Below are positions 27,510-37,718 of a DNA stretch of 64,000 nucleotides, piece after piece. Below the pieces are notes generated by a model. It saw only the letters and a program-made list of their open reading frames with translations. It was not told the origin of the DNA and searched no databases. The stretch spans positions 806,001-870,000 of the forward strand of contig CP042279.1 in the NCBI GenBank assembly GCA_007858575.1, given 5' to 3'. A program made the position numbers and the translations under genes. Numbering within the stretch: position 1 is the stretch's first letter; every line of letters begins with the position of its first letter. The stretch is from Streptomyces sp. WAC08241 (lineage in GTDB: Bacteria; Actinomycetota; Actinomycetes; Streptomycetales; Streptomycetaceae).

Positions 27510-28197
27510 TCAGGCCCCGGGGAATCCCCCGGGGCCTCTTCTCGTCCTCCCTCGCGAACGCCTGGATCAGCCACGACGAGAACGAGCCCGTCACGGCCCC
27601 GAGCAGCGCCAGGCCGCAGGCCATCAGGCCCACCGCCGTCACCCGGCCCATCGGGGTCACCGGCGACACGTCCCCGTACCCCACCGTCGCCAGGGTCGCG
27701 CAGGTCCACCACACCGCGTCGCCGAAGGTGCGGATCGTCGCGCCGGGAGCGTCCACCTCGTGGTGGTAGACCGTGAGCGCGCCCGCGAAGCCGAGCAGGG
27801 CCACGTTCATCCCGGCGTAGAGCATCACGCGGCCGTGCAGGCTGAGCCGCGGCTCGCCCCGGCGGCGCTGCTGGACCCGGCCGTACGCGCTCACCATCCG
27901 CACCGGCCGCAGCAGGGGCAGCAGCAGGACCACCGTGTCGAGGACGTGGGTGCGCAGGAAGCGGAGCGGGGCGAGGCCGCTGAGCCGGAGCCGTACCGCG
28001 TAGTCCACGGCGAAGACGGCCCAGCAGGCGAGGGTCACGGAGAGGCAGAGGTCGAGCCAGTCCTGGGGGAGTCGGTGGCGGGCGAGGATCCGGACCGCGT
28101 ACGAGGCGAGGAAGGCGCCGGAGGCCACCGCGAGCGGGACCTCCATGCGGCGGTCCCAGTGCTCCTGCCGGGACGGTGTCGGTGGCCTGTCGCTCAT
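27510..28197 (-). CDS. Potassium channel family protein
   Basis: ATG at 28197 (MSDRPPTPSRQEHWDRRMEVPLA). Membrane helices near residues 20-40, 50-70, 85-105 and 130-145 precede a pore loop with TVGYGD (the K+ selectivity filter) and a final helix (VTAVGLMACGLALLGAVTGSFSSWL). An S1-S4-like part is present but without a clear arginine ladder. As read, the frame stays open into thrS; one missing base near 27525 would give a stop at 27510-27512 beside the thrS terminator, which I take as the true end. About 229 residues. Confidence 0.8.
27512..27537 (+). terminator. Terminator of thrS
   Basis: AGGCCCCGGGG (27512-27522) pairs with CCCCGGGGCCT (27527-27537), followed by CTTCTC; 23 bases after the thrS stop. 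It overlaps the end of the convergent channel gene. Confidence 0.8.
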
Positions 28198-28262
28198 CGC
28201 ACCAGCATGGACGGCGGACGGATCCCTCGCCCCGGCGACACGTTCCGAACGGACGACGCAAT

Positions 28263-28826
28263 ATGCTGCACGACATGACGACTGAGCCGGAGCAGCAGAT
28301 CGGAGTGGGGACGCAGGACGCGTTCCAGCGCCTGTGGACGCCTCACCGGATGGCGTACATCCAGGGCGAGAACAAGCCGACCGGGCCGGGTGCCGAGGAC
28401 GGCTGTCCGTTCTGCTCGATCCCGTCGAAGTCGGACGAGGACGGCCTGGTGATCGCGCGCGGCGAGAGCGTGTACGCGGTCCTCAACCTGTACCCGTACA
28501 ACGGCGGTCACCTCATGGTCGTCCCCTACCGGCACGTCGCCGACTACACGGACCTGGACGCGGCGGAGACGGCGGAGCTGGGCGACTTCACGAAGCGGGC
28601 GATGGTGGCGCTGCGGGCGGCCTCCGGCGCGCACGGCTTCAACATCGGCATGAACCAGGGCGCGGTGGCGGGCGCCGGCATCGCCGCGCACCTGCACCAG
28701 CACGTGGTGCCGCGCTGGGGCGGGGACACCAACTTCATGCCGGTCGTCGGGCACACGAAGGTGCTGCCGCAGTTGCTCGCGGACACCCGCGGGATGCTGG
28801 CCGACGCCTGGCCGGCCGGGGTCTGA
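28263..28826 (+). CDS. HIT-family nucleotide hydrolase
   Basis: Intact. Candidate starts ATG 28263 (MLHDMTTEPEQ) and 28275 (MTTEPEQ); neither has a strong ribosome site. The zinc-type CPFC near residue 55 and the histidine triad HLHQHVVPRWGGDTNFMPVVG near residue 145 define a HIT protein like actinobacterial Ap4A phosphorylase/hydrolases. FNIGMNQGAVAGAGIAAHLH contains the Asn and Gln residues of the nucleotide pocket. About 187 residues, cytoplasmic. It probably hydrolyses or transfers AMP from dinucleoside polyphosphates or nucleoside phosphoramidates. Confidence 0.88.
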   Translation: MLHDMTTEPEQQIGVGTQDAFQRLWTPHRMAYIQGENKPTGPGAEDGCPFCSIPSKSDEDGLVIARGESVYAVLNLYPYNGGHLMVVPYRHVADYTDLDAAETAELGDFTKRAMVALRAASGAHGFNIGMNQGAVAGAGIAAHLHQHVVPRWGGDTNFMPVVGHTKVLPQLLADTRGMLADAWPAGV

Positions 28827-28834
28827 TCCGTACG

Positions 28835-28878
28835 CGCGAGGACCCGGCCCCGTACGGAATCGGGGCCGGGTCCTCGCG
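28835..28878. terminator. Bidirectional terminator
   Basis: CGCGAGGACCCGGCCCCG (28835-28852) and its complement ending at 28878 form a perfect 18-bp stem between the convergent HIT and membrane-protein genes. Confidence 0.85.
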
Positions 28879-28891
28879 TGCGTACGGCCGG

Positions 28892-30548
28892 TCAGGCGTC
28901 GTAGACGTCGGCCTTCCGGGGGCTCGCCTCCTGGACGCCGCCGCTGAGGACGAGCGAGCGGTTGGTGAAGCGCTCGGTGTCGACGTTGTGCTCGTCGAGG
29001 ACCTTGATGGTGGCGTTGTGGACCGCGCGCAGCACCGGGGTCGCCATGCGGATGGCGTCGTCGGCCATGAAGCGGTTCTTCCAGAGCGGCCCGGCCCAGA
29101 CGTGCCGCAGGCCGAAGGGCTCCGGCAGGACGAGCTTGCCGCCGAGGAACTCCAGGACCGGCGGGAACCAGGTGAGCGGGGCGCGGACGGCCATCCGGAC
29201 GATGTCGTGGGTCTCGGTCAGCCGCAGTTTGATCTCGCGGGTCTCCCAGAAGCGGACGGACTTGGAGACCACCTTCGTCTTCGCCGCGGGCTTGCCGCTG
29301 AAGAGGCCGTGGACGGGGCCGAGGGCGTGGCCGGTGACCTCGACGCGGAGCGTGTGGTGGAGCGAGGTCACGGTGACCATCATGGTGAGGACCAGGTTTC
29401 CGTCCCACAGGGTGAACTGCACGCCCAGGTAGTGGCGGTTGCCCGCGCCGAACTGCTGCTCGTTGCAGATGCGCTGTATCTCGTGGGGCTTCACCTGGTA
29501 GTGGACGATGGTGTCGCCCTCGGGGCGGGTGACGGAGTCGGCGCCCTCGCCCACCGGGACGACGATCCAGTGCTTCACCGTCGGCTTGGGGAAGCCGCTC
29601 TTGAGCGAGCCGCGCTCCAGGAGGGTGAGCTGCTCGTGGATCTTGCGGACGACGTCCCAGGTGCGGAAGTCGTGGATCTCCTTGCCGGGTTGGGGGACGA
29701 GCTCCTCGGCGAGCGTCCAACTGCCCCAGCGGGTGCCCAGGCCGAGTATGCCCTTGGGGCCGGCGTAGAACACGACGTTCGACTGCTGCTCGGCGGAGAG
29801 CTTCTCCAGGTTCTGGCGGAGCTCCTCGGCGGCCTTCTCGCCGGGGTCGCGGGGGCCGCCTCGGGGATCTTGGCACCGATCCCGCCGCCGCCGAGCAGGG
29901 CGCTCCAGCGCTCGCGCAGCTCGACGGCGGTCCGCTCGCAGACGCGGCGGGCGAGGAACCAGCCGACGACCGGGGCCACCAGCATGAGGCGCAGATAGGT
30001 CGGCAGGACTCCGGCGAAGGGCAGCTTGAACATCACGAGCAGGGCGAGGAACCCGGCGGCGGCGAGCACGGCGTTGCCGAGGAGGCCGGTGCTCCTGTTC
30101 GAGGAGCCGGTGGTGAACCGGCGGAGCTGGATGACGGCGAGCCAGAGCAGCAGGCCGGGCAGGAAGAGGACCGCGCAGACGAGGGTGATCAGGGTCAGCT
30201 TCACGTCCCGCTGCTTGCGGATGCGGTTGGCGGCGAGGCAGTGCACCACGACCGGCTGGGGCTCCACGCCGAAGGACTGGATGAGCGTGCCGCGGGCCCC
30301 GCCGAGCATCCGCGTCTGGACGGCGTGGGAGAAGGCCTCGCCGAGGTCGGGGTGGAAGAGCCTGTGCCATCGCCCCTGGGTGACCTTCGTCTTGTACAGC
30401 TCGTTGTCGGCTTCCGTGATCTTGTCGACCGGGTCGTCGCGGTACGCGGCGGAGGCGAGGGCGTGGGTCGCCGCCGTCTGTCCGTCCGAGCCCTGGAGGG
30501 GACCTGCGCCCCGAGACCGAAACCGTCCATCGCCACTGCCGCCCCCAT
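28892..30548 (-). CDS. Conserved membrane protein of unknown function
   Basis: Start ATG 30548 (MGAAVAMDGFGLGAQVP), with ATG 30530 as an alternative. The N-terminal cytoplasmic segment (DKITEADNELYKTKVTQGRWHRLFHPDLGEAFS) is followed by a pair of membrane helices (LTLITLVCAVLFLPGLLLWLA; VLAAAGFLALLVMF then YLRLMLVAPVVGWFLA). A long soluble C-terminal part (VVFYAGPKGILGLGTRWGSW; EIQRICNEQQFGAGNRHYLG; ALGPVHGLFSGKPA) ends SPRKADVYDA. About 552 residues. Frame changes near 29850 and 30505. No catalytic motif recognised. It belongs to a Streptomyces-conserved family without a name I can support. Confidence 0.75.
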
Positions 30549-30722
30549 CGCGCCGAGTCCCTGTGCGGGCTGTTTCCCAACTGCGGTGCCCCGCACACCT
30601 TCTGAGCTGGGCACCCCAGCGTAACCGGGTACCGCCCGACGCGTCACCGGAGTGCGGAGGACGGCCGAATGCCGCCCGCCCCGCGGCCGCGGAACGGGCG
30701 GCTCCGGCCGTCGGGGCGCCAA

Positions 30723-32970
30723 CTAGGAGCTGCTTCCGGCCCGTTGCCGGAGCTTCTCCGCCAGGTGGGGCGGCATCGGCTCGTGCCGGGCGTACGTGCG
30801 GTCGAACCGTCCGGTGCCGTGCGACACGGACCGCAGGTCGACCGCGTACCGCACGATCTCGGTCTCCGGGACCTCGGCCCGCACGAGGGTCCGCCCCGGG
30901 CCCGCCCGGTCGGTGCCGACGACGCGGCCGCGCCGCCCGGACAGGTCGCTCATGACCGGGCCGACGTACTCGTCGGGGACGAGGACCCCGATCTCGTCCA
31001 CCGGTTCCAGGAGGTGGACGGGGACGTCGGCGGCCGCCTCGCGCAGCGCGAGGGCGCCGGCCGTCTGGAAGGCGGCGTCGGAGGAGTCGACGGAGTGGGC
31101 CTTGCCGTCGCGCAGGGTGACCCGGACGTCGACGAGCGGATGGCCGGTGGCGATCCCGCGCGCGGCCTGGGCCCGTACGCCCTTCTCGACGGAGGCGACG
31201 AAGGGGCGCGGGACCGCGCCGCCGACCACCTTGTCGACGAACTCGACGCCGCTGCCCGGCGGCAGCGGCTCCACGTCGATCTCGCAGATGGCGTACTGGC
31301 CGTGGCCGCCGGACTGCTTGACGTGCCGGCCCCGGCCCGAGGAGGCGCCGCCGAAGGTCTCGCGCAGCGCCACCTCGTACGGCACGGCGTCGACCCGCAC
31401 GCCGTGGCGCTCGCGGAGGCGTTCCAGGGCGACGTCCTGGTGGGCCTCGCCCAGGCACCACAGGACCATCTGCCGGGTGTCCGGGTTCTGTTCGAGCCGC
31501 AGGGCCGGGTCCTCGGCGACCAGCCGGGCGAGGCCCTGGGAAAGCCGGTCCTCGTCGGCCTTGCCGTGGGCCCGGACGGCGAGCGGCAGCAGCGGCTCCG
31601 GCAGGGTCCACGGTTCCATCAGGAGCGGGTCGTCCTTGGCGGAGACGGTGTCGCCGGTCTCCGCGTGCCCGAGGCGGGCGACGCAGGCGAGGTCCCCGGC
31701 GACGCAGTGCGCCACGGGGCGCTGCTGCTTGCCGAAGGGGGAGGTGAGCCCGCCGATCCGGTCGTCGGCCTCGTGCGGGTCCCGCTCGTGGGGATCCCGC
31801 GCGTCGGGGTCCGCGCCCGGTTCCGTCCCGTGCGCGTCCGTGAGGCCGTGGCCGCAGACGTGGACGGTCTCGTCGGGGCGCAGGGTGCCGGAGAAGACCC
31901 GGACCAGGGAGATCCGGCCCACGTAGGGGTCGGCGGCGGTCTTGACGACCTCGGCGACCAGGGGCCCTTCGGGGTCGCAGACGACCGGGGGCCGGGGCCG
32001 GCCGTCGGGGGTGGTGACGGCGCGCGGCCCGTGCTCCAGGGGGAGGGAAGCCGCGGGTGATCAGCTCCAGGAGTTCGACGGTGCCGAGGCTCTGGTGCCG
32101 CCCTCGGCGGCGGGGGCGGCCGCGAGGACCGGATGGAAGGCGCCCCGGGCGACGGCCTTCTCCAGGTCGTCGACGAGGGTCTCCGGGGCGATCGGCTCGC
32201 CGCCGAGGTAGCGCTCCATGAGGGTCTCGTCCTCGCTCTCGGCGATGATCCCCTCGATGAGCCGGGCGCGGGCCTCCGCGATCAGGTCCCGCCGGCCCTC
32301 GTCGGGCGGTTCCTCCCGCCGCGCCCCCGTGGAGTAGTCGAGGATCCGTTCCGTGAGCAGGCCGACCAGGCCGGTCGCGGGCGCGTGCCCGTCGGCGCCC
32401 TCGGGGCCGTGCACGGGCAGGTAGAGGGGAGCACGGCGTCCGGGTCGTCGCGGCCGAAGAGCCCGGCGCAGACCTCGGTCAGCTCCGTGAAGCCGGTGCG
32501 GGCGGTGTCGAGGTGGGTGACGACGACGGCGCGGGGCATGCCGACGGCGGCGCACTCCTCCCAGATCGCGCGCGTGGAGGCGGCGACGGCGTCGGCCTCC
32601 TGGGCGGCCGAGACGACGAAGAGGGCCGCGTCCGCCGCGCGCAGACCGGCCTCAGCTCCCCGACGAAGTCGGCGTACCCGGGGGTGTCGATCAGATTGAC
32701 CTTGTACCCGTCCCAGCCGACCGGGACGAGCGAGAGCTGGACGGAGCGGTGACGGCGCTGCTCGATCTCGTCGTGGTCCGAGACCGTGCCGCCGTCCTCG
32801 ACGCGTCCGGCCCGGTTGAGCGCGCCCGCGGTCTGCGCGAGGGCCTCGACGAGCGTCGTCTTGCCCGATCCGCTGTGGCCGACCAGCACCACGTTCCGTA
32901 TGTCCGAGGGCCGGTCGGCCGTCGGAGCCCTGCCGGCGGCCCCGGCGGGTGTCTTCGCCCTGTCACCCAT
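30723..32970 (-). CDS. EF-G-like translation GTPase (EF-G2/FusA2 type), frameshifted
   Basis: ATG 32970 follows GGGAGGAA. G1 GHSGSGKTTL, G3 DTPGYADFVGELR; the G4 site reads THLD instead of NKxD, and the switch I ERGIT motif is replaced (EIEQRRHRSVQLSL). Later EF-G domains II-V are present (VFSGTLRPDETVHV; RLGHAETGDTV; LPLAVRAHGKADEDRLSQGL; SGGHGQYAICEIDVEPL; RPFVASVEKGV; LEPVDEIGVLVPDEYVGPV). A charged insert (DARDPHERDPHEADDR) lies in domain II. About 750 residues. Frame changes near 32055, 32440 and 32650. A paralogue of EF-G of uncertain role; the degenerate G4 suggests altered nucleotide handling. Confidence 0.85.
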
Positions 32971-33308
32971 GACGTGTTCCTCCCGACTGCTCGCACGGTG
33001 CGGCGGGACGCGGGCGCGGGGAGCGGCGTGTCGCGGTGGTGCGGCTTCGCGGTGCCCGCGGTGCCTTGCGGTGGTCCTTCGAGCTTGGCACCGACACCGG
33101 GGCGCGGCCATCCGTGCGGGGCGCGGCGCCCGTCCGGTACGCGGAGTCCGCCGGGCCCCGGGGCCCGGCTGGCCGTGGTCCGCCGGACGGCCCCCGGGGA
33201 CGCCGACGCGGCGGGCGGGTACCCGCCGGTAGCCGGGCGCGCGCGTGGCTACGATGGGCGGGCCGGTGGTCGTAGGGGCCGCGCGGCCCACCGAACCTCG
33301 GGAAGGCC
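32971..33308. other. Divergent intergenic region with -10 element for pgsA
   Basis: 338 bases without a gene between the divergent EF-G2 and pgsA starts. The only feature I can support is TACGAT (33250-33255), a good -10 element about 54 bases before the pgsA start; no -35 or palindrome stands out. Confidence 0.4.
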
Positions 33309-33967
33309 ATGCTGAACAAGTACGCGCGTGCCTTTTTCACGCGTGTCCTCACACCGTTCGCCGCGTTTCTGCTCCGCAGGGGCGTCAGCCCCGACGCGGT
33401 CACGCTCATCGGCACGGCGGGGGTGATGGCCGGTGCGCTGGTCTTCTTCCCCGCGGCGAGTTCTTCTGGGGCACGATCGTCATCACCCTGTTCGTCTTCT
33501 CCGACCTCGTCGACGGCAACATGGCCCGGCAGGCGGGGTCTCCAGCCGCTGGGGCGCCTTCCTCGACTCGACGCTCGACCGGGTCGCGGACGGCGCGATC
33601 TTCGGCGGCTTCGCGCTCTGGTACGCGGGCAAGGGCGACGACAACGTGATGTGCGCCGTGTCGATCTTCTGCCTGGCGAGCGGTCAGGTCGTCTCGTACA
33701 CCAAGGCCCGCGGCGAGTCGATCGGCCTGCCGGTCGCCGTCAACGGCCTGGTCGAGCGCGCCGAACGCCTCGTCATCTCGCTCGTGGCCGCCGGACTCGC
33801 CGGGCTGCACGCCTTCGGCGTCCCCGGCGTCCAGGTGCTGCTGCCGATCGCGCTGTGGATCGTGGCCGCCGGCAGTGCGGTCACCCTGGGGCAGCGGGTG
33901 GTCACCGTACGGCGGGAGTCGGCCGAGGCGGACGCCGCCGCGGCCGGGGAGCGGGGCGGCGTCGTGA
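33309..33967 (+). CDS. pgsA: CDP-alcohol phosphatidyltransferase (phosphatidylinositol phosphate synthase type)
   Basis: ATG 33309 follows GGGAAGGCC. N-terminus MLNKYARAFFTRVLTPFAAF; the CDP-alcohol motif DxxDGxxAR...GxxxDxxxD reads SDLVDGNMARQAG..SRWGAFLDSTLDRVADG, with membrane helices before and after. By its place before patA-pimA it should make phosphatidylinositol phosphate from CDP-diacylglycerol, the base of PI mannosides. Frame changes near 33465 and 33540. As read it runs without a stop into the next gene. Restoring one G in each of two GGGG runs at 33946-33957 gives a TGA at 33965-33967 overlapping the next GTG (GTGA), which I take as the true end. Confidence 0.85.
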
Positions 33968-34963
33968 GCGACCTCAAGGACCGGCTCGCCGACGGCCTGT
34001 ACGGGCTGGGCTGGGCGACCGTGAAGAAGCTGCCCGAGCCGGTGGCCGCGGGCCTCGGCCGGCGGATCGCCGATCTGGCGTGGAAGCGGCGCGGCGCGAG
34101 CGTCCTGCGCCTGGAGTCCAACCTCGCGCGCGTGGTGCCGGACGCCACGCCCGAGCGGCTCGCCCAACTGTCGAAGGCCGGCATGCGCTCGTACATGCGG
34201 TACTGGATGGAGTCCTTCCGGCTGCCGACCTGGAGCAAGGAGCGAGTCGAGCGCGGGATAGACATCAAGGACATCCACTATCTGAAGGAGGGCCTCGCCT
34301 CCGGGCGCGGGGTCGTCCTGGCCCTGCCGCACCTGGCCAACTGGGACCTCGCGGGCGTGTGGGTGACCCGCTCGCTCGGCGTGCCGTTCACCACGGTCGC
34401 CGAGCGGCTCAAGCCGGAGTCGCTGTACGACCGGTTCGTCGCCTACCGCGAGTCCCTGGGAATGGAGGTCGTGCCGCACACCGGCGGCTCCGCCTTCGGC
34501 AGGCTGGCGCGGCGGCTGCGGTCCGGCGGCCTGGTCTGCCTGGTCGCGGACCGGGACCTGTCGGCCTCCGGCACCGAGGTCACGTTCTTCGGGGACACCG
34601 CGCGGATGCCGGCGGGCCCGGCGATACTCGCCCAGCAGACGGGCGCCCTGCTGCTGCCGGTGACGCTCTGGTACGACGACACGCCGGTCATGAAGGGCCG
34701 GGTCCACCCGCCGGTGGAGGTGCCCGGGGCGGGGACGCGGGCGGAGAAGGCGGCCGTCATGACCCAGGCCCTCGCCGACGCCTTCGCCGAGGGCATCGCG
34801 GACCACCCGGAGGACTGGCACATGCTGCAACGGCTGTGGCTCGCGGACCTGGAGGACCGGGGTCCCGGCGAGCGGGGCGCGGAGGGCAGGTCGCGGACGA
34901 GCGGGGCGCGGAGGGCAGGCCCCGGCGCGCGGGCCCCGGAGCGGAGAGGGCGGGGCGGCGTGA
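33964..34963 (+). CDS. patA: Phosphatidylinositol mannoside acyltransferase (LpxL/HtrB-like)
   Basis: GTG 33964 overlaps the pgsA stop. Family features: LADGLYGLGWATVKKLPEP, RLESNLARVVPDATPE, MRYWMESFRLP, VLALPHLANWDLAG (the HxxxxD/N acyltransferase motif, here HLANWD), GMEVVPHTGGSAFGRLARRL, LVCLVADRDLSASGTEVTFFG, LPVTLWYDDTPVMKGRVHPP. About 305-330 residues, membrane-associated, adding an acyl chain to PIM. The C-terminal tail has a duplicated 20-base segment and several G runs. As read the frame stays open into pimA; a GTGA overlap at 34960-34963 is the likely end. Confidence 0.82.
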
Positions 34964-36113
34964 GGATCGGGATCGTCTGCCCGTACTCCTGGGACGTGCC
35001 GGGCGGCGTCCAGTTCCACATCCGCGACCTCGCCGAGCACCTCATCCGGCTCGGCCACGAGGTCTCCGTCCTGGCCCCGGCCGACGACGAGACCCCGCTG
35101 CCGCCGTACGTGGTCTCGGCCGGTCGGGCCGTCCCCGTGCCGTACAACGGCTCGGTGGCCCGGCTCAACTTCGGCTTCCTGTCGGCCGCGCGGGTGCGCC
35201 GCTGGCTGCACGACAACGCCTTCGACGTCGTCCACATCCACGAGCCGACCTCGCCGTCGCTCGGGCTGCTCACCTGCTGGGCGGCGCAGGGGCCGATCGT
35301 GGCCACCTTCCACACCTCGAACCCGCGCTCGCGGGCGATGATCGCCGCGTACCCGATCCTCCAGCCCGCCCTGGAGAAGATCAGCGCGCGGATCGCCGTG
35401 AGCGAGTACGCGCGGCGCACGCTCGTCGAGCACCTCGGCGGCGACGCCGTCGTCATCCCCAACGGCGTCGACGTGGACTTCTTCGCCCGCGCCGAGCCGA
35501 AGAAGGAGTGGCAGGGCGAGACTCTCGGCTTCATCGGCCGGATCGACGAGCCCCGCAAGGGCCTGCCCGTCCTCATGAAGGCCCTGCCCCGCATCCTCAC
35601 CGAGCGGCCCGGGGCGCGGCTCCTGGTCGCCGGGCGCGGCGACGAGGAGGAGGCGGTCGCCTCGCTGCCGGCCGGGATGCGCTCCCGGGTGGAGTTCCTC
35701 GGCATGGTCAGCGACGAGGACAAGGCGCGGTGCTGCGCAGCGTCGATGTGTACGTGGCGCCCAACACCGGCGGCGAGAGCTTCGGCATCATCCTCGTCGA
35801 GGCGATGTCGGCCGGCGCGCCGGTGCTCGCCGCCGACCTGGACGCCTTCGCGCAGGTCCTCGACCAGGGCGGCGCGGGCGAACTCTTCGCCAACGAGGAC
35901 GCCGACGCCCTCGCGGACGCGGCGATCCGCCTCCTGGGCGACGAGGAGCGCCGCGAGGAGCTGAGCGCCCGGGGCTCGGCCCACGTCCGCCGCTTCGACT
36001 GGTCCACCGTCGGCGCGGACGTCCTCGCCGTCTACGAGACCGTCACGGACGGCGCGGCGGCCGTGGACACGGACGAGAGGGCGGGCGGCCTGCGGGCCCG
36101 GCTGGGACTGTAG
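34960..36113 (+). CDS. pimA: GT4 glycosyltransferase, phosphatidylinositol mannosyltransferase type
   Basis: GTG 34960 ([28 protein letters not shown]) overlaps the patA end. GT-B fold: N-terminal GGVQ loop, [29 protein letters not shown]-terminal half [43 protein letters not shown] and the EX7E-type [20 protein letters not shown]. It transfers mannose from GDP-mannose to phosphatidylinositol on the cytoplasmic face. About 385 residues. One frame change near 35727. Third gene of the pgsA-patA-pimA operon. Followed by tandem repeats. Confidence 0.9.
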
Positions 36114-36118
36114 GGGTC

Positions 36119-36234
36119 GGCTCCCGCGCGTGGGGCCCGGCTCCCGCGCCGCACACGCGCGTGGGGCCCGGCTCCCGCGCCGCCACACGCGCGTGGGGCC
36201 CGGCTCCCGCGCCGCCACACGCGCGTGGGGAGCC
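36119..36234. repeat. 32-bp GC-rich tandem repeats after pimA
   Basis: GTGGGGCCCGGCTCCCGCGC recurs at 36130, 36161 and 36193, with a truncated fourth GTGGGG at 36225 (periods 31, 32, 32). Each junction holds the palindrome CACGCGCGTG. The same decamer-like core reappears near 36278 and 36487. It lies in the pimA-MBL intergenic gap (36114-36412), which has no gene. Confidence 0.75.
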
Positions 36235-36412
36235 GTGCCCGGCCGTGCGGCGCTCCACCCGGGCGGGTTTTCGCGCCACGCGCGCGTGCGGGCCGCCTCC
36301 ACGCCCGTGAGGCGGGGCCCGGGGCCGTGGGGAGAGGCCGGGGCAGCGGGAGCGGAGCCGTACGCCCCGGCTGAATCCCCCGCCCGCCGGGACCGGGGCG
36401 CACCCTGGGGCG

Positions 36413-37051
36413 ATGACCCCGATCACCGTGCACCGGCTCGACCTCGGGCACTTCACCCGCCCCGCCGAGGAGTGGGCGGGCCCCACGCGCGTGGAGCCCG
36501 TCTTCGGCTACCTCGTGCGGCACGCGCGCGGGGCGCTCCTCCTCGACACCGGCATGGGCACCGGCTCGCCCGAGACCGACGCCCACTACCGGCCGGTCCG
36601 CAGACCGCTCACCGTCGGCCCCGCCGACGTGGACGCCGTCGTCAACTGCCACCTGCACTTCGACCACATCGGCGGCAACCAGCGCTTCCCCGGCACCCCC
36701 GTCCTCGTCCAGCGCGCCGAACTCGCCCTCGCCCGGGCCGGCGGGCACACCATCGACTCGCTCCTGCCCGGCGTCCGCTACGAGGAACTGGACGGCGAAC
36801 ACGAGGTCGCGCCCGGCGTCCTCGTTGTGCCCACGCCCGGCCACACCGAGGGGCACCAGTCGCTGTTCCTCGACCACGGCGACCGCGTGACCGTCCTCGC
36901 GGGCCAGGCGTACGACTTCGCGGCGGAGTTCGGGACCCCGTACCGCCCCTGGCTCGACCGGCTCGCCGAACTGGCCGCCGGCCGCCCGGCCCGTGTCCTG
37001 TTCGCCCACGACCACGCCGTTCGGGAAGGCGTGCTGCCACCGCCCCGGTAG
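36413..37051 (+). CDS. Metallo-beta-lactamase-fold hydrolase (lactonase-like)
   Basis: Intact, 212 residues. ATG 36413 has a CACCCT six bases upstream, perhaps leaderless. Motifs: [35 protein letters not shown] (HxHxDH), [19 protein letters not shown] (second-site H) and LFAHDHAV. The pattern and length match the N-acyl homoserine lactonase-like MBL group, but the substrate cannot be assigned. Flanked by a repeat array and a small membrane protein. Confidence 0.82.
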   Translation: MTPITVHRLDLGHFTRPAEEWAGPTRVEPVFGYLVRHARGALLLDTGMGTGSPETDAHYRPVRRPLTVGPADVDAVVNCHLHFDHIGGNQRFPGTPVLVQRAELALARAGGHTIDSLLPGVRYEELDGEHEVAPGVLVVPTPGHTEGHQSLFLDHGDRVTVLAGQAYDFAAEFGTPYRPWLDRLAELAAGRPARVLFAHDHAVREGVLPPPR

Positions 37052-37062
37052 CCTGTGCGCCC

Positions 37063-37603
37063 GTGACCGAAACCCTGATCTGGACCGTCGTCGCGCTGAT
37101 CGTCATCGGCGTCTACCTGAGCTGGACCGCCGGGCGGCTCGACCGGCTGCACTCGCGCATCGACGCCGCCCGCGCGGCCCTGGACGCGCAGTTGCTGCGC
37201 CGGGCCTCGGTCACCCAGGAGCTGGCCACCTCCGGGGTCCTCGACCCGGCCGCCTCGATCGTCCTGTACGAGGCCGCGCACGCCGCCCGGCAGGCCGAGG
37301 AGGACCAGCGGGAGGTCGCCGAGAGCGAGCTCAGCCAGGCGCTGCGGGCCGTCTTCGGCGAGCCCGAGCAGATGGAGCTCGTACGGGAGGCCCCCGGCGG
37401 CGAGGAGGCCGCGGGGAGCTCGCGCAGGCCGTGCGCCGGGTGCCGATGGCCCGCCGCTTCCACAACGACGCCGTACGGGCCGCCCGCGCCCTGCGCCGCC
37501 ACCGCACGGTCCGCTGGCTCCGGCTCGCGGGCCACGCCCCTTCCCACTGGCCTTCGAAATGGACGACGAGCCGCCGGTGGCCCTTGCCGATCGTCCGGCT
37601 TGA
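37063..37603 (+). CDS. Membrane-anchored coiled-coil protein, unknown function
   Basis: GTG 37063 starts [21 protein letters not shown], one N-terminal membrane anchor, then a helical region ([56 protein letters not shown]), [14 protein letters not shown] and an end [16 protein letters not shown] at TGA 37601-37603. Layout resembles LemA-like proteins of actinobacteria. About 180 residues. Frame changes near 37413 and 37540. Upstream of pdxS; a TAGCCT lies eight bases before the start. Confidence 0.72.
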
Positions 37604-37718
37604 TCCTTTCGACCTGCGAAAACGAGCCACCGGGTCCACATTGGCCCTTGCCGTGGCCCGCGGGTGGACTGTTTCCTCTTCTCTGTCGTCAACCCCCGTT
37701 GTCACCAGTGAGGTATCC

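Noticed and set aside
33406..35433. Antisense frame of 675 codons under pgsA-pimA
   Set aside because: Shadow of the plus-strand operon, whose enzymes are clearly recognisable.
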